A DNA stretch of 6,135 nucleotides, taken from an uncultured candidate division Zixibacteria bacterium. GTDB taxonomy: Bacteria > Zixibacteria > MSB-5A5 > GN15 > FEB-12. A program made the position numbers and the translations under genes. Below are positions 5,903 to 6,135 of the stretch, piece after piece. The stretch spans positions 1 to 6,135 of the forward strand of contig CAJVYT010000276.1 in the NCBI GenBank assembly GCA_913009765.1, in the 5' to 3' direction. Below the pieces are notes generated by a model. It saw only the letters and a program-made list of their open reading frames with translations, had not been told where the DNA came from and did no database searches. The first letter of the stretch is position 1, and each line of letters starts with the position of its first letter.

Positions 5903-6135
5903 TTAATTTCTAATAGTATTATAGAATCTGTCAAGTTTTTCACGAGCCTTGGTCTTTGTAAACTGCCAACGAATTTTTACCTTACGACGAGTCCGTTCTT
6001 TTCCCCAGGTGTAAACCTCTTTGGTTAATGTTGAGATGTCTCCAATACGACGATTCAGACATTGTTTTGATAAGGCCGAGAAGTCAATCTCAACCATGTT
6101 TAACCAACTCGCTTTTTTAGGCGTATAGATCATTT
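5903..6135 (-). mobile_element. IS630-family transposase, C-terminal part (continues beyond window)
   Basis: The minus-strand frame is open from the window end to TAA at 5905-5903, giving about 76 visible residues. They match the C-terminus of IS630 (Tc1/mariner-like) DDE transposases: YTPKKASWLNMVEIDFSAL with the final catalytic glutamate (codon 6091-6089), then QCLNRRIGDISTLTKEV, then a basic region ending in KIRWQFTKTKAREKLDRFY. The ATG at 6133 is an internal methionine, not the start; the first two catalytic aspartates lie outside the window. The element is convergent with the polymerase remnant and almost touches it, so one IS end should lie near 5850-5902. IS630 elements duplicate a TA at insertion; several TA dinucleotides at 5885-5892 are candidates, but I cannot fix the border without the other end. 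Confidence 0.88.

Overview
The window looks like an accessory, partly decayed stretch of a bacterial chromosome: a surface-polysaccharide (O-antigen-like) locus next to a repeat-rich region with a broken toxin-antitoxin pair. The DNA is moderately AT-rich. A Wzx-type flippase, a ligase/polymerase-family membrane protein and a zinc-ribbon methyltransferase together suggest a diderm bacterium that makes lipid-linked glycans. Nothing here fixes the taxon. The dispersed repeats, toxin-antitoxin remnant and IS630 would suit the repeat-rich genomes of anaerobic or groundwater lineages, but that is only an impression.

Region 1-1141 is mostly non-coding. It holds at least five small arrays of a degenerate 8-bp tandem repeat (consensus YTGNNAGC). 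These are joined to two longer recurring modules, one with core TCCGTTATCC...CATCCTGTCTAA and one with core AATCAGTTATCCTGCCAGCT. Between the copies sits a VapBC-like pair: an intact antitoxin (350-586) and a PIN-domain toxin (573-800). The toxin stops after about 55 native residues because its 3' half has been replaced by repeat DNA.

Region 1142-5900 reads entirely on the plus strand. It holds a flippase (1142-2473), a SAM-dependent methyltransferase (2599-3567), a small three-helix membrane protein (3564-3905), an O-antigen ligase/polymerase-family protein (3902-5281) and the remains of a second polymerase-like membrane protein (about 5277-5900). From the methyltransferase onward the genes are packed as a coupled operon with ATGA stop/start overlaps at 3564 and 3902. 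The methyltransferase overlap appears only after two frame changes are corrected. The last polymerase-like gene lacks a normal start, has an in-frame TGA and is cut off by an IS630-family transposase (5903 to the window end, minus strand).

In an intact version of this locus the flippase would move undecaprenyl-linked glycan units across the inner membrane, the polymerase-like proteins would extend or transfer them, and the methyltransferase would modify a sugar or chain end. As read here, at least three genes (toxin, methyltransferase, second polymerase) are broken. Either the locus is decaying or the assembly contains errors. I found no convincing new defence or mobile system. The most unusual features are the composite octamer repeat and its replacement of the toxin 3' end.
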